Counted from the stretch's first letter, positions 43,660 to 53,908 are shown. The stretch: DNA of 64,000 bases from Streptomyces misionensis (GCF_007896895.1 NZ_VOGW01000055.1:1-64000); one strand, 5' to 3'. Made by a program: numbers and translations. The notes: a model not told the origin generated them from the letters alone.

Positions 43660-44697
43660 ATGCACGTCAGCAGCGAGCAGGGGAGCAGATGGGCGAGCGC
43701 CGCCGAACGCCACGAGGCGCGGATCGCGGAGAAGATCGGCGTACGGTTCCACCACGTCGACGCCCGCGCGGACTTCGCCGAATTCTATGTAGGCCCCGCC
43801 ATCGCGGCACACGGCGTGTACCTCGACACCCACCCCGTCAGCTCCACCCTGAGCCGTCCACTCATCGCCAAGACGGTCCTGGAGGTGGCCGATTCCATCG
43901 GCGCGACGGCCGTCCTCCACACCGCCAACCGGTCCCAGAACTCGCTGCGCCGCATCAACGGAGCACTCGGCCTGCTGGGATTCCGCGGCATCTACGGCAG
44001 CCCGTACGATCTCGATCCCGTCGACCGCGACCGGAAGATGCACGAACTGGGGGCGGTCGGCCTCGACGAGATGGCGACGCGCTCCGTCAGCAGCGACTCC
44101 AACCTGTGGTGCCGGGAGTTCGAGTCCGGACTGCTGGACGACCCCGAGGCGCACGCCGTGCCCGAGGAGTTCTACCGCTGGAGCCGGCTACGCGACGCGG
44201 CCGCGTCGGAGCGCATCGAGATCACCTTCGTCGCCGGGAGGCCCGTGGCCGTCGACGGCGAGAAGCTCGAGCCGGAGGTGCTCATCGAGATGCTGAACAC
44301 CCGGGTCGGCGCCTTCGGGCTCGGGCGGTACAGCGGTCTGGAGCATCTGGCCGACGGCTCCAAGGTCCTGGAGATCCGCGAAATGCCCGCTGCCCGGCTG
44401 CTCCTCGCGTCGCGCCGACACTTGGAGACGGCAGTCCTGGAGGCGGAGACCCTCCGGGAGAAGATCGGCGTTGAGCAGGTCTGGGTGCGCGAGGCGCTGG
44501 AAGGCCGCTGGTTCGGCGAACTGCGCCTGGCCTGCCAGGCGTTCGTCGACTCATGCCTGGCGAAGGTGAACGGAACCGTCGGATGGCGGCTGTCCGCCGG
44601 TCGGGCGGAGACGACGTCCATCGTCGCCGACCACCCCCGCTACCTTCGCGACCGGGAGGCGTGGGAGCGCCGGTCGATCGCGGCCGAACTGCGGTGA
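43660..44697 (+). CDS. Argininosuccinate-synthase-like protein lacking the N-terminal ATP loop
   Basis: A 345-residue protein homologous to ArgG, which joins citrulline and aspartate with ATP. Conserved blocks include VDARADFAEFYVGPAI, SRPLIAKTVLEVA, SVSSDSNLWCREFESGLLDD (ArgG SxDxNLW), GRPVAVDGEKL, FGLGRYSGLEHLADGSKVLE and REMPAARLLLASRRHLE. The PP-loop SGGLDTS, expected ~30 residues before the present start, is absent in this frame. A YSG and a well-biased stretch occur upstream in other frames. Either the gene is frameshifted or this is an altered enzyme. It is coupled to the first NRPS gene by GTGA, so a role in making or attaching a precursor is likely. Confidence 0.75.
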   Translation: MHVSSEQGSRWASAAERHEARIAEKIGVRFHHVDARADFAEFYVGPAIAAHGVYLDTHPVSSTLSRPLIAKTVLEVADSIGATAVLHTANRSQNSLRRINGALGLLGFRGIYGSPYDLDPVDRDRKMHELGAVGLDEMATRSVSSDSNLWCREFESGLLDDPEAHAVPEEFYRWSRLRDAAASERIEITFVAGRPVAVDGEKLEPEVLIEMLNTRVGAFGLGRYSGLEHLADGSKVLEIREMPAARLLLASRRHLETAVLEAETLREKIGVEQVWVREALEGRWFGELRLACQAFVDSCLAKVNGTVGWRLSAGRAETTSIVADHPRYLRDREAWERRSIAAELR

Positions 44698-47600
44698 TCC
44701 ACATGGAACTCCCTCTCTCACAGCAACAACGCCGCATCTGGACGGCCCGGCAACTCGACCCCGGCAGCGATGCCTTCAACGTGCCGGTGGCCTACGAGGT
44801 GACCGGCCCCGTCGATGACGAGGCCTTCGACCGTGCCGTCCGCGACACCGCACGACGGCACAGCGCCCTGCTCCTGGAGATCGACGACAGCGCGGCGGAC
44901 GACACCCGCCAGCGCTTGGGTGCCGTACCCGAGCGAGTCGTCCGTGTCACCTCGTGCGCCGAGGACGAACTGCGCACCGCCGTCGCCGAGGCGGCTCGCG
45001 TCCCCTTCGCGAACTCGGGACCGCGCCTGCGGGTCCATCTCTTCCGCAACGCCCCGACGAGGGCCGTCATCCTCTTCGTCTTCGACCACCTCGTCATGGA
45101 CGCGACGTCCGTGAGCATCTTCCTCCGCAACCTCACCGAGGAGTACGCGTCCGGTGGCAGGTCCACCCCCGGTGGCGAAGAAGAGCCTCGAAGCCCGGGA
45201 TTCGCGGACTACGTCGAGTGGCAACACCGGCACCTCGCGGATCCCGCCGTCGAGGCGGACGCCCGGAAGCACTGGGAGACCTATCTGCACGACCTGCGGG
45301 AGATCAACTCCCCACCGTCGGGCGGCAGCACCCACCGGACGCAGCGCATCGCCAAGGCCTTCGTTCCCGTCCATGTTCCTGAGGGCGTGGCCGCGCGGTC
45401 GGCCCATCTGAGGTGCACCCCGTTCGCCCTCCACATGGCCGCCTTCGCGGTCGTGCTGCGGCACTTTCTGCGGTCCGAGGACGTGCTGCTGACGTATCCC
45501 GCCACCGATCCGCAGCGGACCGAACTCGATTCGGTCGTGGGGCCGTTCACCGACCTGCTGGTCTACCGCAGTCCCGGCCTCGCGGACGCGACCCTGCTGG
45601 ACTTCGCACGCGACGTCCACGAGACCCTGCTGGAGGGTATCGACTACCGCGGCGCACCGCTGGACGCCATGTGGGAGCAGGTCAGGTCCGCAAGCCCCGT
45701 GGACGGACTGCGCGGAGCCGCGATGGTCTCCCTGACCGACACCGGCAACGACTTCCCGCTCGCGCACACGGTGACACGCAGATTCCCCCTGGACACCCGT
45801 GACGGCAAGGCCGACCTGCTTCTCGACCTCCACGACACGGACGGCCGGGTGACCGGACGGCTGGAGTTCAACACCGCGCTCTACGACGAGCAGACGGCGC
45901 GGAGCCTCGCCGGTGCCTTCCACGAAGTGCTGGTCCAGTTTCTGGAGGATCCAGCCGCCCCTGCCGCCGAGGTCCGGCTGATGGACCGCACGGCACTGAC
46001 GCAGGTCGTCACGGACTGGGGCGCCCCGGAGGCGTCCCTGCCCTACCAGCCTCTTCACGAGGCATTCGTCGCCCGAGCCCAGGCCGCCCCGGAGCGCACC
46101 GCCCTGAGGTACGGGGACACCGAGATCGCCTACGGCGAACTCGACGCACGCACCCGCACCGTCGCCGCTCGGCTGACCGGCCTCGGCCTGCCCCCGGGAG
46201 CTCTCGTCGCGCTGTGCCTGCCCCGGTCACCGGAGTACGTGACGGCGTCGATGGCCGTCCTCCGATCGGGGCTGGCCTTCCTCCCTGTAGACCTGGAGCA
46301 GCCGCCGCGCCGCCGCGCCTTCGTGGTCGGCGACGCCAAGGTGCGGGCCCTGGTGGTCCGTACTCGCGACGAAGCGACGGGGATGGCGCGGGACCTTCCG
46401 GTGATCGCGCTGGACGAGCTCACGATGGCCGACTCCGACCCGGATCCCGGCCCTGTGCCAGTGCAGGACACCGACCCGGCGTACGTCATCACGACATCCG
46501 GCAGCACCGGACTGCCGAAGGCCGTCGCCGTACCGCACCGGGCCATCGCCAACAACATCGCCTGGAAGATCCGCGACTTCGGCTTCACCGACCGGGACCG
46601 CTTCTACTTCAAGACACCGCCCGTCTTCGACGCCTCTCTCTGGGAGTACCTGACGCCGCTCGCGCTGGGCGCACAGATCGTCATCGCCCCCGACTGGGCG
46701 CACCGCGACCCACGGCACCTGCTGAGCGAGATGCGTGAACACGGGGTGACCGTCGCCCAGTTCGTGCCGACCCTTCTGAAGAGTGTGCTCGCCGAGGAGG
46801 GGGCCGGCCCGCTGGACTCGCTGCGATGGGTCTTTTCCGGCGGCGAGAGCCTGGATCCGGAAGTGGCCGAGACGGTGCGGTCGGTGTGGGGGTGTGAGGT
46901 CGTCAACCTCTACGGCCCCACTGAGGCCACCATCGAGACGACGGCCCACCACTGCCGCGCCTCCCATACCGGCCCGCGCACACCGATCGGCCGCCCCGTG
47001 CCCGGAGCCCGCGTCTTCGTGCTCGGCACCGGCGGACAGCCGCTGCCCGCGGGCTTCGTGGGCGAACTGTGCGTCGGCGGAACCCCGCTCGCCCTCGGCT
47101 ACGTCAGCCGCCCCGAGCTGACCGCGGAGCGCTTCGTGCCTCTGCCCCCGGCAGCCGGCGAGGACCTCCGCGTGTACCGGACGGGCGACCTGGTCCGCTG
47201 GACAGCCGAAGGCGAACTGGAGTACCTGGGCCGCGACGACTCCCAGGTCAAAGTGCACGGCATCCGTCTCGAACTGGACGAGATCCGCCGACTGGCCCTC
47301 GGGCACCCGGATGTCGACGACGCCGCCGTGGTCGTTCGACGTGATCGGGACGACGCCGTCGTCGCCTATGTGACGGGGAACGCCGGCCTGGACGGCGCGA
47401 CCGTCAGGGCGTATCTGGCGGAGCACCTGCCGTCCGCCCTGGTGCCCGCACAGGTGGTCCGTCTCGACGCGCTGCCGGTGACAGCGAGCGGCAAGATCGA
47501 CACCCGCGCGCTGCCGAAGCCGCCGGCGGGCGACGCGGTCACCGTGTCCGAGGCCCCGCGCACCGTGCTGGAGTCGCGCCTGGCCGCGCTGTGGGCCGAG

Positions 47601-47804
47601 GTCCTCGGAACCACCCCTGACCGCGTGCCCCGCGACGTCGGCCTGTTCGCACTCGGCGGCACCTCACTGTCGTTGATCCGCCTGCACCGGCGCATCAGAG
47701 AGGAGATCTCCCCCTCCCTCGCCGTGACCGATCTGTTCAAGTACCCGACGGTCGCCGCAGTGGCCAGTGCCGTCGCCTCCGACCGAGCCGAGGAGACGCC
47801 ATGA
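44694..47804 (+). CDS. NRPS module C-A-T
   Basis: A 1036-residue single-module nonribosomal peptide synthetase. The condensation domain spans residues ~5-430. Its active-site motif reads DHLVMDA instead of HHxxxDG, so the first His is Asp and the last Gly is Ala. The adenylation domain (~460-935) has TTSGSTGLPKA (A3), VFDASLWEY (A4), NLYGPTEATIE (A5), YRTGDL (A7) and VTASGKID (A10). The carrier domain has FALGGTSLSL with Ser near 987. My reading of the specificity pocket is D-A-W-Q-V-S-L-I-E-K, closest to Gln/Glu-type codes, with low confidence. GTG 44694 overlaps the previous stop; ATG 44703 is the alternative. Confidence 0.93.
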   Translation: MIHMELPLSQQQRRIWTARQLDPGSDAFNVPVAYEVTGPVDDEAFDRAVRDTARRHSALLLEIDDSAADDTRQRLGAVPERVVRVTSCAEDELRTAVAEAARVPFANSGPRLRVHLFRNAPTRAVILFVFDHLVMDATSVSIFLRNLTEEYASGGRSTPGGEEEPRSPGFADYVEWQHRHLADPAVEADARKHWETYLHDLREINSPPSGGSTHRTQRIAKAFVPVHVPEGVAARSAHLRCTPFALHMAAFAVVLRHFLRSEDVLLTYPATDPQRTELDSVVGPFTDLLVYRSPGLADATLLDFARDVHETLLEGIDYRGAPLDAMWEQVRSASPVDGLRGAAMVSLTDTGNDFPLAHTVTRRFPLDTRDGKADLLLDLHDTDGRVTGRLEFNTALYDEQTARSLAGAFHEVLVQFLEDPAAPAAEVRLMDRTALTQVVTDWGAPEASLPYQPLHEAFVARAQAAPERTALRYGDTEIAYGELDARTRTVAARLTGLGLPPGALVALCLPRSPEYVTASMAVLRSGLAFLPVDLEQPPRRRAFVVGDAKVRALVVRTRDEATGMARDLPVIALDELTMADSDPDPGPVPVQDTDPAYVITTSGSTGLPKAVAVPHRAIANNIAWKIRDFGFTDRDRFYFKTPPVFDASLWEYLTPLALGAQIVIAPDWAHRDPRHLLSEMREHGVTVAQFVPTLLKSVLAEEGAGPLDSLRWVFSGGESLDPEVAETVRSVWGCEVVNLYGPTEATIETTAHHCRASHTGPRTPIGRPVPGARVFVLGTGGQPLPAGFVGELCVGGTPLALGYVSRPELTAERFVPLPPAAGEDLRVYRTGDLVRWTAEGELEYLGRDDSQVKVHGIRLELDEIRRLALGHPDVDDAAVVVRRDRDDAVVAYVTGNAGLDGATVRAYLAEHLPSALVPAQVVRLDALPVTASGKIDTRALPKPPAGDAVTVSEAPRTVLESRLAALWAEVLGTTPDRVPRDVGLFALGGTSLSLIRLHRRIREEISPSLAVTDLFKYPTVAAVASAVASDRAEETP

Positions 47805-50368
47805 CCGATTCCCACCTTGCCCACGCCGTAGCGATCGTCGGCCTCGCCGGGCGGTTCCCCGGCGGCGACGACGTGGACGCCTACTGGCAGCGGCTGCTGA
47901 GCGGCGAGTCGGCGATCCGGCGCACGGACGGGGCCGACTCCGCGCCGCCACCAGCAGGAACCCGCCACATAGCAGTGGCCGGAGTACTCGACGGCGTCGA
48001 CCTCTTCGACGCGGAGTACTTCGGCATCGCGCCGGCGGAGGCGGCGGCCATGGACCCGCAGCACCGCCTGTTCCTCGAAGCAGCGGTGCACGCCCTGGAG
48101 GACGCGGGCCGGTCCGATACATCCGATGTACGGGTCGGCGTCTTCTGCGGCAGCGGCGAGAACCGCTACGCCGCTCTCGCGGACCCGGACGACCCGATCG
48201 CCCAGACCTACCTGGAGCAGTGGGGCAACCCCGCCTCGCTGCCCCTGCGGGTCTCCTATCACCTGGGCCTGCGCGGTCCCAGCGTGTACGTCAGCAGCCT
48301 GTGCTCGACCTCGCTGACCGCCGTCCACCTGGCCCGGCGCAGCCTCCTCGCCGGTGACTGCGACCTGGCCCTCGCGGGGGCCGCCTCCGTGCAACTGCCT
48401 CACGAACACGGCTTTTTCTGGCGCGACGGAGCGGTGACGTCCCCCACCGGGGTGTGCCGCCCCTTCGACGCGTCGGCCGACGGCACCGTGCCCGGCAGCG
48501 GCGTCGGCATCGTCGTCCTGCGCCGACTCCAGGACGCCCTGGACGACGGGGACACCGTGCACGCGGTGATCCGCGGCTCGGCACTGAACAACGACGGCGC
48601 CGACCGGCTGAGCTTCGCTGCGCCGTCGGTGAACGGACAGCGTGACGTCATCCTCGCCGCCGCCGACGACGCGGGTATCGACCTGGGCACCGTCGGTTTC
48701 ATCGAGGCCCACGGGACAGGCACAGCACTCGGCGACCCCGTGGAAATGGCCGCGCTGCGCGAGGCCAGGGCCACGCACCAGGCCACCGGGCCGCTCGCCG
48801 TGGGCGCGGTGAAGTCCTCGATCGGCCACCTGGACACGGCCGCCGGCATCGCCGGTCTCATCAAGGTGACGCTGGCCGTCCGGGAGGGGATCCTGCCCGC
48901 CACCGCCCAGCACACCGAGCTGAGCCCTCAGATCGACCTGGCCGACACTGGCATCCGCATCAACACCGAGACACGGCCCTGGCCGCACTCCGGACAGCCC
49001 CGCCGGGCCGGAGTCACCGCCCTCGGCATGGGCGGCACCAACGCCCACGTGATCGTCGAGGAGCCGCCCCGGACACCGGCGGCCCCAGTGGACGCGGGGC
49101 CGTGGATCCTCCCGCTCGCCGCGCACACACCGCAGGCGTTTCAGCACTTGAGCGCCGCCCTGGCCGGGTCGCTGGAGCGGCAGCCGGACCTGCGGGTGGC
49201 CGAAGTGGCGGCGACGCTCCAGGCCGGCCGCCGCGATCAGCTGTGGCGGCGGGCCTGGATCGCCGAGACCACCGCCGACCTGAGCACGGCGCTGGCCGCT
49301 GATCCGCAGCCGCGCACGATTCAGGAACGGGTCGTGACCGTTCAACCGGAGCTCGTGTCAGGCGCGCCCGCAGGTGAGCTCGACACGCGGCTGCCGCAGA
49401 TCGCCGAGGCCCTGGAGCGGGCCGGCGCCGACGACGAGGCCGTCCGCCGCCTGTGGCGCCTGTACGGCGGCCTGACCGCGCTCGTGGCCATCGGGTCCCG
49501 CCCGGACGCACTGCTGGGCGTCGGAGCCGGCGAGTATGTCGCGTGTGCCGTCGCGGGCGCCCTGCCCGCCGACGTAGCGGTGCAGGCCGCGCTCCTGCAC
49601 ATCGAAGCAGTGGCACTCGCGGACGCCGGCCGGGAGGTCAGCCGCTGCGAGGCGCTGCTGGAGGAGATCGACCGCCTGCTCGAACCGGTGGCTGGCGGCA
49701 CGCTGTCCATCGAGGTGAGGTCGGCGCAGCAGGGCACGGTCCTGCCCGTCGGCTACGAGGATGCGGCCCGCCACCTGGTGGAGATGTCCCAGGACGCGGT
49801 CATGGGCACCAGGGCCGCGGAGGTGCCGGAGGGTGGCCTGGACCTGGCAGGGGGATTGTCCTCCTGGACGGCGTGGCTGGGCCTCCTCGCCCGCTGCTGG
49901 GAACGCGGGGCGGACCTCGATTGGACGCTGCTTCGCACGGGCGGCCCCGGCCGGCGCGTTCCGCTGCCCGCCTACCCGTTCGCCCGGCAGCGGCACTGGT
50001 GGCCGAACGCTCCCGAGCCAGCCGTCCAGGAAAAGACCCCCGTGGACGCCCCGGTGCAGGCCGCGCAGGAGGACGTCACCACTGTCCTCACCGGCATCTG
50101 GCGCGATGTCCTCGGCGTCGCCGACATCCACGAGGACGACGACTTCTTTGCCCTCGGCGGCCACTCGATCATCGGTGTACAGGTGCTGGCACGGCTGCGG
50201 GAGGTCTATGGCGTCCGCATGAGCCTGGGCGACCTGCTCGCCGCGGAGTCCTTCCGGGAGATGGCGACACTCGTCGAGAAGGAGCTGGCGGCCATGCACC
50301 TGTACCGGCAGCTGTCCGACGGCGGGGCGGCCGACGGTGACACGACCTGGGAATCGGTGGAATTGTGA
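47801..50368 (+). CDS. PKS module KS-(inactive AT)-T
   Basis: An 855-residue type I polyketide synthase module. The ketosynthase (residues ~8-425) has its Cys in SSLCSTSLTAVHLA near 168 (an unusual LCSTS instead of ACSSS), His in EAHGTGTALGD near 305 and SSIGHLDTAAG near 343. The next ~330 residues keep the AT scaffold (LLGVGAGEYVACAVAGALP) and the post-AT linker PAYPFARQRHWW. The catalytic GHSxG is GVGAG, without Ser, so the AT is dead. The carrier domain has FALGGHSIIGVQ with Ser near 789. No KR/DH/ER is present. It extends the chain by one unreduced unit, loaded in trans. ATGA overlap with the preceding gene; GTGA overlap with the next. Confidence 0.92.
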   Translation: MTDSHLAHAVAIVGLAGRFPGGDDVDAYWQRLLSGESAIRRTDGADSAPPPAGTRHIAVAGVLDGVDLFDAEYFGIAPAEAAAMDPQHRLFLEAAVHALEDAGRSDTSDVRVGVFCGSGENRYAALADPDDPIAQTYLEQWGNPASLPLRVSYHLGLRGPSVYVSSLCSTSLTAVHLARRSLLAGDCDLALAGAASVQLPHEHGFFWRDGAVTSPTGVCRPFDASADGTVPGSGVGIVVLRRLQDALDDGDTVHAVIRGSALNNDGADRLSFAAPSVNGQRDVILAAADDAGIDLGTVGFIEAHGTGTALGDPVEMAALREARATHQATGPLAVGAVKSSIGHLDTAAGIAGLIKVTLAVREGILPATAQHTELSPQIDLADTGIRINTETRPWPHSGQPRRAGVTALGMGGTNAHVIVEEPPRTPAAPVDAGPWILPLAAHTPQAFQHLSAALAGSLERQPDLRVAEVAATLQAGRRDQLWRRAWIAETTADLSTALAADPQPRTIQERVVTVQPELVSGAPAGELDTRLPQIAEALERAGADDEAVRRLWRLYGGLTALVAIGSRPDALLGVGAGEYVACAVAGALPADVAVQAALLHIEAVALADAGREVSRCEALLEEIDRLLEPVAGGTLSIEVRSAQQGTVLPVGYEDAARHLVEMSQDAVMGTRAAEVPEGGLDLAGGLSSWTAWLGLLARCWERGADLDWTLLRTGGPGRRVPLPAYPFARQRHWWPNAPEPAVQEKTPVDAPVQAAQEDVTTVLTGIWRDVLGVADIHEDDDFFALGGHSIIGVQVLARLREVYGVRMSLGDLLAAESFREMATLVEKELAAMHLYRQLSDGGAADGDTTWESVEL

Positions 50369-53300
50369 GCCTCACACGTCTGCTCGCCGACCTGGCCGCC
50401 GCCGGCGTCCGACTGTCCCTCGATGGTGACCGGCTGCTGGCCGCCGCCCGGGGCGGCGGCATACCGGAGGAACTCCGCCAGGAGGTCCGCTCCCGCCGCG
50501 CCGAGATCACCGAGTTCCTGCGGGAGCAGCGAGAGGAGGAAGCGCGCCGTGGCGTCCGCATCGAACCGGCCGACCGCGGCACCCCGCTGCCCGCCTCGTA
50601 TGCCCAGCAGCGCCTGTGGCTCGTCGAACAGCTCGGCACGGACCTGCCCGTCTACAACATGTACTTCGCCTACGACCTCGAAGGCCCCGTCGACGCGGCT
50701 GCCCTGTGCGCCGCCGCCGAGGAGGTGATGCGCCGTCACGAGGTGCTACGCACCGCCCTGGTCGAGACCGACGACGGGCTCGTGCAGTCCGTCAGCCCGG
50801 TGTGCCCCGCGAACTTCCGGATCCACGACGTCACCGACGGCGGCCACGACGCGCTGCTCTTCGAGATCGTCTCCACCCGGTTTGACCTGTCCAAGGCCCC
50901 ACTCATACGCTTCGACCTGCTCAGGAAGAGCCCGCAGAGCTGGACCTTCGTACTCACCCAGCACCACGTCATCTCCGACGGCTGGTCGGCCGGCCTGCTG
51001 CGCAAGGAGCTCTCGGAGCTGTACACGGCCCGGTTGGAGAACCGGCCGGCACGGCTCCCCGATGTCACAGTCCACTACGCCGACTACGCGGTCTGGGAAC
51101 GGTCCTGGCTCGGCGGGGAGATGGCCGAGCAGCAGCGGTCGTACTGGAAGCGCACGCTCGCGGACCTGCCGGCCCCGCTGGAGCTGGTTCCCGGCCGGAA
51201 GCGGTCGACGGTGCAGAGCTTCCACGGCTCCGAGCTCCTGTTCCGGCTGGGCGCCGACACCGTCGCAGCCGCAGGCCGGCTCGGCTCCGAGACTCGCAGC
51301 ACCATGTACGCCACCCTCGTGGCTGCCTTCAGCCTGCTGCTGTCCCGGATGTCCCGCACCGACGACATCACCGTCGGCAGCCCGCTCGCCAACCGCGCCT
51401 ACCCGGCGCTGGAGCGGACCCTGGGCCTGTTCTTCAACTCGATCGCCATCCGCACCCGCATCGACCCGGACGAGTCCGTCCGCGACTACGTCGGCCGCTG
51501 CCGGCGGACCGTCCTGGATGCCTTCGCCCACCAGGACCTGCCGTTCGACCAGGTGGTCTCCGTGGCGGCGCCGGAGCGCAGCACCTCCCACTCTCCGGTG
51601 TTCCAGTCCCTGTTCATCTTCCAGAGCTACCCGGACGTCGAGCTGGAGCTGCCCGGCGTGAAGGCCCGGCAGGCCGACTGCCCGATCTACTCGGCCCAGT
51701 ACGACCTGATGTTCAAGGTGCAGCCGGACACCGAAGGGCTCCAGGGGCAACTCATCTTCAACGACACGCTGATCTCCCGCGAGGACGCCGAGCGGTTCGT
51801 CGCTCTGTACGAGCGGCTGGTCACCACGATGAGCGAGCACGCGGACAGCACGGTTGGTTCCCTTGAACTGGCCGACCCGGCCGACGCCCGTCGGATCGAA
51901 TCCTGGAACGCGGCGGCGCGCGTGCCCGTGCCCGAGCGCTCGGTACACGACGAGATACGACAGGCGCTGGCCGCCGACCCGCAACGCCTCGCCGTCGCCT
52001 TCCGTGGACGGCAGGTGAGCCGCGGCGAACTCACCGCGACAGCCGAGCGCGTGGCGGCGGGCCTGCGCGAGGCGGATCTTCGTCCCGGTCAGCGGGTCGG
52101 GGTTCTGGTGCCTCGCTCACCCGACCTGCTCGCGGTCGTCCTGGGCATCCTCCACGCGGGACTCGTCTACGTACCGCTTGACGGGCGTTCGCCGCAGCAC
52201 AGACTCACGGCCATGCTGGACCGCGCCGACTGCGCGGCAGTGGTCACCGCCGGACCGTACGCCGACCACTGCCGCGGCAGCGCCGCGCTCCGGCTGCGAG
52301 CCGAGGAGCTCCTGGACAGCGGCGCATCCGCCGTTGACCCCCACATCCCGGCCCCGGACGACGCCGCCTACGTCATCTTCACCTCCGGATCCACCGGACA
52401 GCCCAAGGGCGTCGAGGTCAGCCACGGCAACCTGACCAACCTGTTCGTCGCGCTCGACCGGGCCGTACCGCTGCCGGACGACCCGGTCTGGGCGGCCGTG
52501 ACCGCCGCGACCTTCGACATCTCCGTCCTCGAACTGCTGTGGACGATGGCCCGCGGGGTGCCCGTGGTCCTCGCCGAGACCTCCGAGACCCTCGTCCTCG
52601 GCGGCGCCGACGCCTCCCGCACGCTGCCCGAACTGATCCTCGCCTCAGGGGCCAACGCCCTTCAGGCCACCCCGACCCTGCTGCGCAGCGTGCTGCGGTT
52701 GCCCAACGCGGAGCAGGCCCTGAGCCGGCTGCGGCTCCTCCTGGTCGGCGGGGAGGCCCTGGACGCCACCCTGGCCCGCAGGCTCAAGGACCTCGGCATC
52801 CCGACCGTGCTCAACATGTACGGCCCGACCGAGACCACCGTCTGGTCCACCTGCTGGCGGCTGCCGGACGCCCCGGAGCCGGTCCGCATCGGTCAGCCGC
52901 TCGCCAACAACGACGTGTACGTCGTCGACAACCGGCTCGCTCCCCTGCCGATCGGCGTGTACGGCGAACTCGTCATCGGCGGTGCCGGGGTCGCGCACGG
53001 CTACGTGGGCCGCCCGGAGCTGACGGCGGAGCGCTTTGTGACCCTGCCCGGCACCCCCGGAACCCGGGTCTACCGGACCGGCGACATGGGGCGGTGGCTG
53101 CCCGACGGCGCCCTGGAGGTCGTCGGCCGGATCGACAACCAGGTCAAGGTCAACGGACACCGGGTGGAACTGGAGGAGGTCGAGCAGGCGCTCAACTCCC
53201 TCCCGGGAATCGCTGACTGCGCGGTGGGCGTGCAGCGCACCCCGTCCGGCTCGGCCCTGGTGGCGCACTGCGTTCTCACGCCCGGCGGCAGCCTTAACGA

Positions 53301-53862
53301 GGCCGCACTGATCGCGGGCCTCGGCCGCACCCTCCCCGGCGCGCTGATCCCCATGGCCTTCGCCGCCACGCCCGAACTGCCCACCACCACCGGCGGCAAG
53401 GTGGACCGGCGGGCACTCCCGGAGATCCCGCTCGCCGCGCCCACCCGGTCGGCCCCGGAGCCCGAGGGCGCCCTGGAGACCGGCCTGCTGGCCGTGTGGC
53501 GTGAGGTACTCGCCGACCCCGCCGTCGGACCGGAGGACGACTTCTTCCAGGCTGGCGGCAACTCCATCCTCGTGGCCCGGCTGCTGAGCGCCGTGCGCAG
53601 GGAACTGGTGCCCGACGCCCGCATCGTGGACCTTTTCCGCCACCCCACGGTGCGCCGGTACGCCGCTCATGTCACACGGCCCGGACAGACCGGCGAGAAC
53701 CCGGGGCTGCCGGGGGACCGGCCCGCCACCGAGGCGAACGAGCGGATCGACGCACGGCGCCTGGCGCAGCAACAGCGGCGCGAACAGGTCCGGCGCAAGA
53801 AGGAGATCGCTGCGGCCCGGCAACAACGGCCCGCGCACCCGCGCGAATCCGACGGCGCCTGA
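50365..53862 (+). CDS. NRPS module docking-C-A-T, predicted glycine
   Basis: An 1165-residue module. Residues 1-55 form a TubC-like N-terminal docking domain (LLADLAAAGVRLSLDGDRLL), which should dock onto the preceding PKS protein. The condensation domain has an intact QHHVISDGWS (HHxxxDG) near 200. The adenylation domain has IFTSGSTGQPKG (A3, ~670), ATFDISVLELL (A4), NMYGPTETTVW (A5), YRTGDMGRW and TTGGKVDRRALP. The pocket reads D-I-L-Q-L-V-M-V-W-K, very like known glycine codes (DILQLGLIWK type). The carrier domain has FQAGGNSILVAR with Ser near 1067. A charged helical tail (RRLAQQQRREQVRRKKEIAA) may be the docking helix for the next protein. Confidence 0.93.
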   Translation: MSLTRLLADLAAAGVRLSLDGDRLLAAARGGGIPEELRQEVRSRRAEITEFLREQREEEARRGVRIEPADRGTPLPASYAQQRLWLVEQLGTDLPVYNMYFAYDLEGPVDAAALCAAAEEVMRRHEVLRTALVETDDGLVQSVSPVCPANFRIHDVTDGGHDALLFEIVSTRFDLSKAPLIRFDLLRKSPQSWTFVLTQHHVISDGWSAGLLRKELSELYTARLENRPARLPDVTVHYADYAVWERSWLGGEMAEQQRSYWKRTLADLPAPLELVPGRKRSTVQSFHGSELLFRLGADTVAAAGRLGSETRSTMYATLVAAFSLLLSRMSRTDDITVGSPLANRAYPALERTLGLFFNSIAIRTRIDPDESVRDYVGRCRRTVLDAFAHQDLPFDQVVSVAAPERSTSHSPVFQSLFIFQSYPDVELELPGVKARQADCPIYSAQYDLMFKVQPDTEGLQGQLIFNDTLISREDAERFVALYERLVTTMSEHADSTVGSLELADPADARRIESWNAAARVPVPERSVHDEIRQALAADPQRLAVAFRGRQVSRGELTATAERVAAGLREADLRPGQRVGVLVPRSPDLLAVVLGILHAGLVYVPLDGRSPQHRLTAMLDRADCAAVVTAGPYADHCRGSAALRLRAEELLDSGASAVDPHIPAPDDAAYVIFTSGSTGQPKGVEVSHGNLTNLFVALDRAVPLPDDPVWAAVTAATFDISVLELLWTMARGVPVVLAETSETLVLGGADASRTLPELILASGANALQATPTLLRSVLRLPNAEQALSRLRLLLVGGEALDATLARRLKDLGIPTVLNMYGPTETTVWSTCWRLPDAPEPVRIGQPLANNDVYVVDNRLAPLPIGVYGELVIGGAGVAHGYVGRPELTAERFVTLPGTPGTRVYRTGDMGRWLPDGALEVVGRIDNQVKVNGHRVELEEVEQALNSLPGIADCAVGVQRTPSGSALVAHCVLTPGGSLNEAALIAGLGRTLPGALIPMAFAATPELPTTTGGKVDRRALPEIPLAAPTRSAPEPEGALETGLLAVWREVLADPAVGPEDDFFQAGGNSILVARLLSAVRRELVPDARIVDLFRHPTVRRYAAHVTRPGQTGENPGLPGDRPATEANERIDARRLAQQQRREQVRRKKEIAAARQQRPAHPRESDGA

Positions 53863-53908
53863 TCCCCGCTTCGCCCCCCGCACCTGAACTTCCCCTAGGA
53901 GCATCCAC

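Noticed and set aside
47801..53862. Epimerase, methyltransferase, ketoreductase or thioesterase domains hidden in the NRPS/PKS proteins
   Set aside because: No GGxGxxG Rossmann motif of KR/ER, no SAM-binding motif, no epimerase-type second HHxxxDG and no integral GxSxG thioesterase were found between the listed domains.
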